From NCBI RefSeq assembly GCF_000485595.1, contig NW_014577123.1:606738-630279 (forward strand): a stretch of DNA of 23,542 nucleotides. Direction: 5' to 3'. Below the pieces are notes generated by a model. It did no database searches, was not told the origin of the DNA, and saw only the letters and a list, made by a program, of their open reading frames with translations. The stretch comes from Priapulus caudatus (lineage: Eukaryota; Priapulida; Priapulimorpha; Priapulimorphida; Priapulidae). The stretch's first letter is position 1; each line of letters opens with the position of its first letter. The translations under genes and the position numbers were made by a program. This document shows, in pieces, positions 20,296 through 23,542 of this stretch.

Positions 20296-20820
20296 CCTTC
20301 CGTCACTTCAAACTAATACTACTTTAAACTAATCTTTTATACGTAGAACCACATCGAGCGTGTTTCATAGCGTGCACCTCCCAAGCTACTGGGGGTAAAA
20401 GTAACAAGAGCCGCAGAGCGTCTGGGCTCATCTGAGGTCTGTTGCTTACGGTTATAAACGTAACCATTTAAGGTCTGTGCCGTAGTGACACCTTTGTTAG
20501 CGCGCAGATATGCAGATACGACAGTTGCAATACACATTCATTCAGCAACTTCTTGCATTCTGCAACTCCCAATATGCCCATTGGTGATCAATACAGAATC
20601 CCGTGCCCTGAAAACTCGCTGTTTTAGGTGCCATGGTGCATTGTGACCCTAACCCTAACCCTATTAAAAAATATAAAAAATTAAATGTTGTTATTAAATT
20701 GTTGTAAATAAATTATGTAAATATCTGTGTTAATTGGAAAAAAATTGTTAAATGGATAAAGATAGAAAAAAAACCAGAAAACAGGTAAATAATAAAAAAT
20801 CAGAGGTACGCGTTCGCCGA
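20296..20820. other. Intronic unique stretch with short telomere-like run
   Basis: No gene is seen. CCCTAACCCTAACCCTA at about 20646-20662 is a perfect two-and-a-half unit telomere-like repeat, on the strand opposite to the blocks near 3.6-3.9 kb. It is followed by an A/T-rich piece (20663-20790) with ATAAAAAAT words. It lies in the long intron of the minus-strand gene. Confidence 0.5.
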
Positions 20821-20859
20821 TCCAGGCTTATTTGGTTTCTAGATTATGGATGTGCCATG

Positions 20860-21470
20860 AATATGACAACACTGTGATGTCATTGAGGCAGTTCAGGAAT
20901 CCATGTTTAACCCTCCTCTTGAGGGTCAAAAGGTTGTCAGACACTTACTCTTTGCACGTCAGTGAAAAGCACATTTCATGGTTCTTTCAATAAAGTGATA
21001 AAAATGGTAGGTCAGCGCTGAAACAAAAAGTTCTTCACCCTGTCCATTAGGCCATGTCCTCAGAAAATGTCTGATATCTGACCTTTCCCCAACTGCCCTT
21101 TGACCTGTGACCTCCAATTTCACACTGGTGATGAGTTTCCTGCCCATCACACTATACACCGAATATTAAGAGCATAGGTCGAGCCGTTAAGATTTGTGCC
21201 GCAATTCCGTATTCCCTCCTATACCTTAAGTTAAGGGGGAAATATTCCCCCTCCGTTTACACATCTTGATCTTTGACCCTTGACCCCAAAATTTGTCATC
21301 CTGAGTCCTTTTCACGATCCCCCCCCCTCCCCCCCGACGTCCCGAATATCGTGACCGTACGTTGAGCAGTTAAGATTTATGCCCAACTGTTGACATTCGG
21401 ATGCACGGACGCACGCACGATCATGCGATTCTACAAGCTGCATCTGACTACGTCAGATGAGCTAAAAATG
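20860..21470. repeat. Probable dispersed interspersed repeat
   Basis: Contains CCTTTGACCTGTGACCTCC, CTTTGACCCTTGACCCC, and two copies of GAGC(C/A)GTTAAGATTTRTGCC near 21181 and 21364. GGACGCACGCACGATC and an 8-bp-arm palindrome CATCTGAC-TAC-GTCAGATG at 21441-21459 follow. Such TTTGACC-rich passages are typical of high-copy interspersed repeats in marine invertebrate genomes; this assignment is from general familiarity, not a search. No intact ORF is present. Confidence 0.5.
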
Positions 21471-21570
21471 AGATGACGAACCAGGTTGATCGCTTGGAGC
21501 CGACTAACTAACTAATTAAAGAGACCGCTGCTCGTTACTGGTGGCGTTCGTTAGGCGCGGCAAGGCGTAC

Positions 21571-21697
21571 CTGTACACGGGCTGCGCACTGAGCGGTGAC
21601 ACTTGCTGAAGCTGCAAGTGCTGCAGCTGCTGTTGCAACATACTCGACTGCAGCTCGGTGCATCCCGACGGGCTCGGAATCGCACTGCTGGGCGAGC
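21571..21697 (-). CDS. Internal exon of the KA1 kinase gene (Gln-rich segment)
   Basis: Minus-strand exon of 127 nt between acceptor TTCGTTGCAG (AG at 21699-21698) and donor CAG|GTACGC (GT at 21570-21569). Entry phase is 1 and exit phase 2. These match the neighbouring exons exactly: G from upstream plus GC makes Gly, and AG plus C of the KA1 exon makes Ser. The 41 complete codons read SPSSAIPSPSGCTELQSSM, then LQQQLQHLQLQQ, then SPLSAQPVY. A Ser/Pro plus Gln-rich segment before the C-terminus is reminiscent of salt-inducible kinases, but that is only suggestive. If the donor is not used, reading continues to a TAA at 21518-21516 and gives an alternative end. Confidence 0.65.
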
Positions 21698-22756
21698 CTG
21701 CAACGAACAACTCCGTGAGACGCGCGTGTCATGTTAAGACGGGGTTTGGCGGGCGAGACTCACGTAGACTCACACGTGACGCCGCGAAGATGGAAAAAAC
21801 TTGGTGGACAAGGATGTGGTGGAAGCAACAGCAGGTATAGTTAGTCATAGTTTTCCCTCGTAGGTGCCTAGATGGCACATAAGGCCATGACGAGAAATCA
21901 CCAACGTCGTCGGTCCACTGCTACTGGCCTCAGCGTGTCCGTACAGCAGGTACAAATGGATTCAATAATCTTGGGCGTTTTATCATTCTCCTGTTCACCA
22001 CGAGTGCAATGGCGCGATGACAGAAGACACTTAACGCAGCAGAAGGCGTTAAAAAGGGTAAAAAAGTGCCCACCAGATAACGATTATGAGGGGAGCAAGA
22101 ATATGTGAGGCAGCAATTTCGGCAAAAATATTGAGCGAGATTGATGAAAAAATCAAAAAGGCGGCCCTGCCTTACTTAACATATACCAGGGGAAGCACTG
22201 TTGTGCCAATCAAACTTGTCACAAGCTTACAACTCGCTGGCACTAAAAGCTACAAAGCTATAAAGTCACTACTGCTATAAAGTTAGCAATGACCAACTAG
22301 TTTCAAATCGGAAGGTAGTCATCGCCACAGTCTTAAAACTCCATCGAGATGAAAAAAACAGCTCTAAGAGATCACCAGCACTCCAGCAGAAAGAGAAAGA
22401 GAGAGGGAAAGAGAGAGGGGGCGAGGGAGAAAGGGAGGGGTCGAGGGGGAGAGGGAGAGGGCGAGGGAGAAAGAGGGAGAGGGAGAGAGAGCGGAGAGGA
22501 GGAGAGAGAGAGGGGGAGAGGGGGAGAGGGAGAGGGCGAGGGAGAAAGGGAAGAGAGAGAAGGGGTGAGAGGGAGAGGGCGATAGAGAAAGAGAGAGAGG
22601 GAGAGAGAGAGGGAGATGGGGAGGCAGAAAAAGAGGGGGAGGGAGAGGGCGATAGAGAAAGAGGGAGAGGAAGAAGGAGAGGGAGAGGGAGAGGGAGAAA
22701 AAAACAGAGAGAAAGAGAGAGAGAGACAGACAGAGAGAGACTTTCGCATTACTCAC
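21698..22756 (-). other. Intron between the two upstream kinase exons
   Basis: Begins GTGAGT at 22756-22751 and ends CAG at 21700-21698 on the minus strand, 1059 nt. It contains the GA microsatellite and two plus-strand open frames (21872-22108, 78 codons; 22086-22280, 64 codons). These overlap in different frames, have ordinary composition and no recognised motif. They may be remnants of an old insertion, but nothing supports them as genes. Confidence 0.5.
22380..22740. repeat. GA/GGGAGA microsatellite
   Basis: About 360 bp of GAGAGA, GAGGGAGAGG and GCGAGGGAGAAAG words. On the transcribed minus strand this is a CT-rich (pyrimidine) tract inside the intron, close to the donor of the upstream exon. 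The Ser/Leu/Pro-rich minus ORFs and Arg/Glu-rich plus ORFs are repeat readings. Confidence 0.95.
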
Positions 22757-22910
22757 CGCCTGTGGGTGGCGAGCGACAGCGGCCGTTTGGCAGTGACTGC
22801 GGGGTAACGGTGAGGAGTGGCGACGTCATCTCACCAAGGTGCATGCTCTCAGGCGTGCTCCCACACCGCCGCTCCTGTACATGCAGCGTATGCTTCTGCT
22901 GCAGCTCAGC
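22757..22910 (-). CDS. Internal exon of the KA1 kinase gene
   Basis: Minus-strand exon of 154 nt with a strong pyrimidine tract and acceptor (TCTCTCTCGTGCGCAG, AG at 22912-22911) and a perfect GTGAGT donor at 22756-22751. Entry phase is 0, exit phase 1. The 51 complete codons begin AELQQKHTLHVQERR and contain STPESMHLGEMTSP and end RCRSPPTG. The content is Gln, Ser, Pro and Thr-rich and looks disordered, as expected for the long linker between kinase/UBA and KA1 regions in CAMKL kinases. The start of the gene lies beyond 23542. Confidence 0.65.
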
Positions 22911-23460
22911 CTGCGCACGAGAGAGAGACACGAACCATGATACATCAGTAGCGCTGCAGTGCAGCTGAGGGAGTCGTGCGTGTGACGTTTTACAAAAAAT
23001 CCACATTGTGTTCAGTAAAGTCATATTCACCTAGTCAATTGCCTATTACTTGTTTCTAGTTGATTATTATTATTATTAATTATGATTGCTTTTTAGATTT
23101 TTTAAGTGCCAATTACTATCAGAGAAATTCAACTAATTTCGCATTTGCCCCCAGACTATGAGGGAAGGGACTCCTTCAATGTAATCACAATTTTAGGACA
23201 AAACTTGGGACTGTGATGAAACGCAACAGTACTGAAAAAGTAACACGATATTATTCATGGTACATTCAGAATTGTGTTTCTCTGATGACAGGATGATCGC
23301 TTAGCGCAAAGGGCCAGAACCAAGATTAATCACATGACCAATCATTCTGACCAATCATTGGCGAGACCTAAACCCATTAAAAACAGTTCACAAACAGGAA
23401 ACAATCCCCGCTTCTCATCCATAACATAATCAAAACCCCTCCCTGGTGCCTCCTCCTTCA
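22911..23460. other. Upstream intron of the kinase gene; no exon seen
   Basis: AT-rich around 23040-23110 with an ATTATTATTATT run near 23066. TGACCAATCATT occurs twice at 23335-23346 and 23348-23359, an adjacent direct repeat carrying CCAAT. No further splice-bounded coding segment is visible on either strand. Confidence 0.5.
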
Positions 23461-23542
23461 CCGCCCCTTTTGTACCATCTCGCCTCCTCCTCCTCCCCCA
23501 CCCCCTTTTGTACCATCCCGCCTCCTCCTCCTCCCCCACCCC
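23455..23542. repeat. 38-bp minisatellite cut by the window edge
   Basis: CCCCTTTTGTACCATCYCGCCTCCTCC repeats with TTTT starts at 23468 and 23506, a 38-bp period. A third unit is probably cut off at 23542. The unit is pyrimidine-rich. Confidence 0.75.

Noticed and set aside
22349-22756. Arg/Glu-rich and Ser/Leu-rich ORFs over the GA tract, and similar ones at 4220-4549
   Set aside because: These are simple-sequence translations; all frames on both strands are open across them.

Overview
This window looks like animal (metazoan) nuclear DNA, most likely from a marine invertebrate. The evidence is split genes with GT/AG introns, an animal-type protein-kinase tail, and abundant micro- and minisatellites. 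There are also TTAGGG-like interstitial repeats, a MITE-like element and a dispersed repeat rich in 'TTTGACC' words. I cannot name the species. Coding content is low: two genes are supported, each only by its 3' end, and they converge.

Gene 1 (+ strand) contributes its last coding exon at about 127-280. A long 3' UTR follows, with an AATAAA at 1388-1393 directly before a (TG)n tract that could serve as the downstream GU-rich element. Gene 2 (- strand) is reconstructed from three exons (22910-22757, 21697-21571, 17778-16980). Their splice sites and phases (0, 1, 2, stop) fit exactly. Together they give about 359 residues: a Gln-rich segment, an acidic/basic low-complexity linker, and a C-terminal KA1 domain like that of MARK/PAR-1-type CAMKL kinases. 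The kinase domain itself would lie upstream, beyond the right edge.

The dominant structural feature is a duplication of about 7.3 kb: 5336-12673 (copy A) and 12978-20295 (copy B). They are joined through 304 Ns that start inside a 27-bp minisatellite. The copies keep the same order of elements but differ by very dense small indels. Quality is mosaic. Copy A is clean in the non-coding MITE and satellite parts where B is noisy. Copy B is clean across the KA1 exon, where A is frameshifted many times. I read this as two assemblies of one locus (haplotypes or uncorrected long-read gap fill) rather than a real tandem duplication with a decayed exon, but reads are needed to decide.

Layout: 1-1410 gene 1 end and 3' UTR; 1411-5335 intergenic with simple repeats, a 45-50 bp degenerate array, degenerate telomere-like repeats, a tiny perfect hairpin flanked by 9-bp direct repeats, and CT tracts. 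5336-12673 is copy A (GA tract, MITE, GT tract, decamer repeat, 40-bp satellite, broken KA1 exon, an 0.83 kb segment absent from B, CTG/CTA array, 48-bp and 50-bp repeats, 27-bp satellite). 12674-12977 is the gap and 12978-20295 is copy B. 20296-23542 is gene 2 introns and exons, a dispersed repeat, a GA microsatellite and a 38-bp satellite at the edge. I see no CRISPR, rRNA, tRNA or prokaryotic operon, and no clear new biological system.
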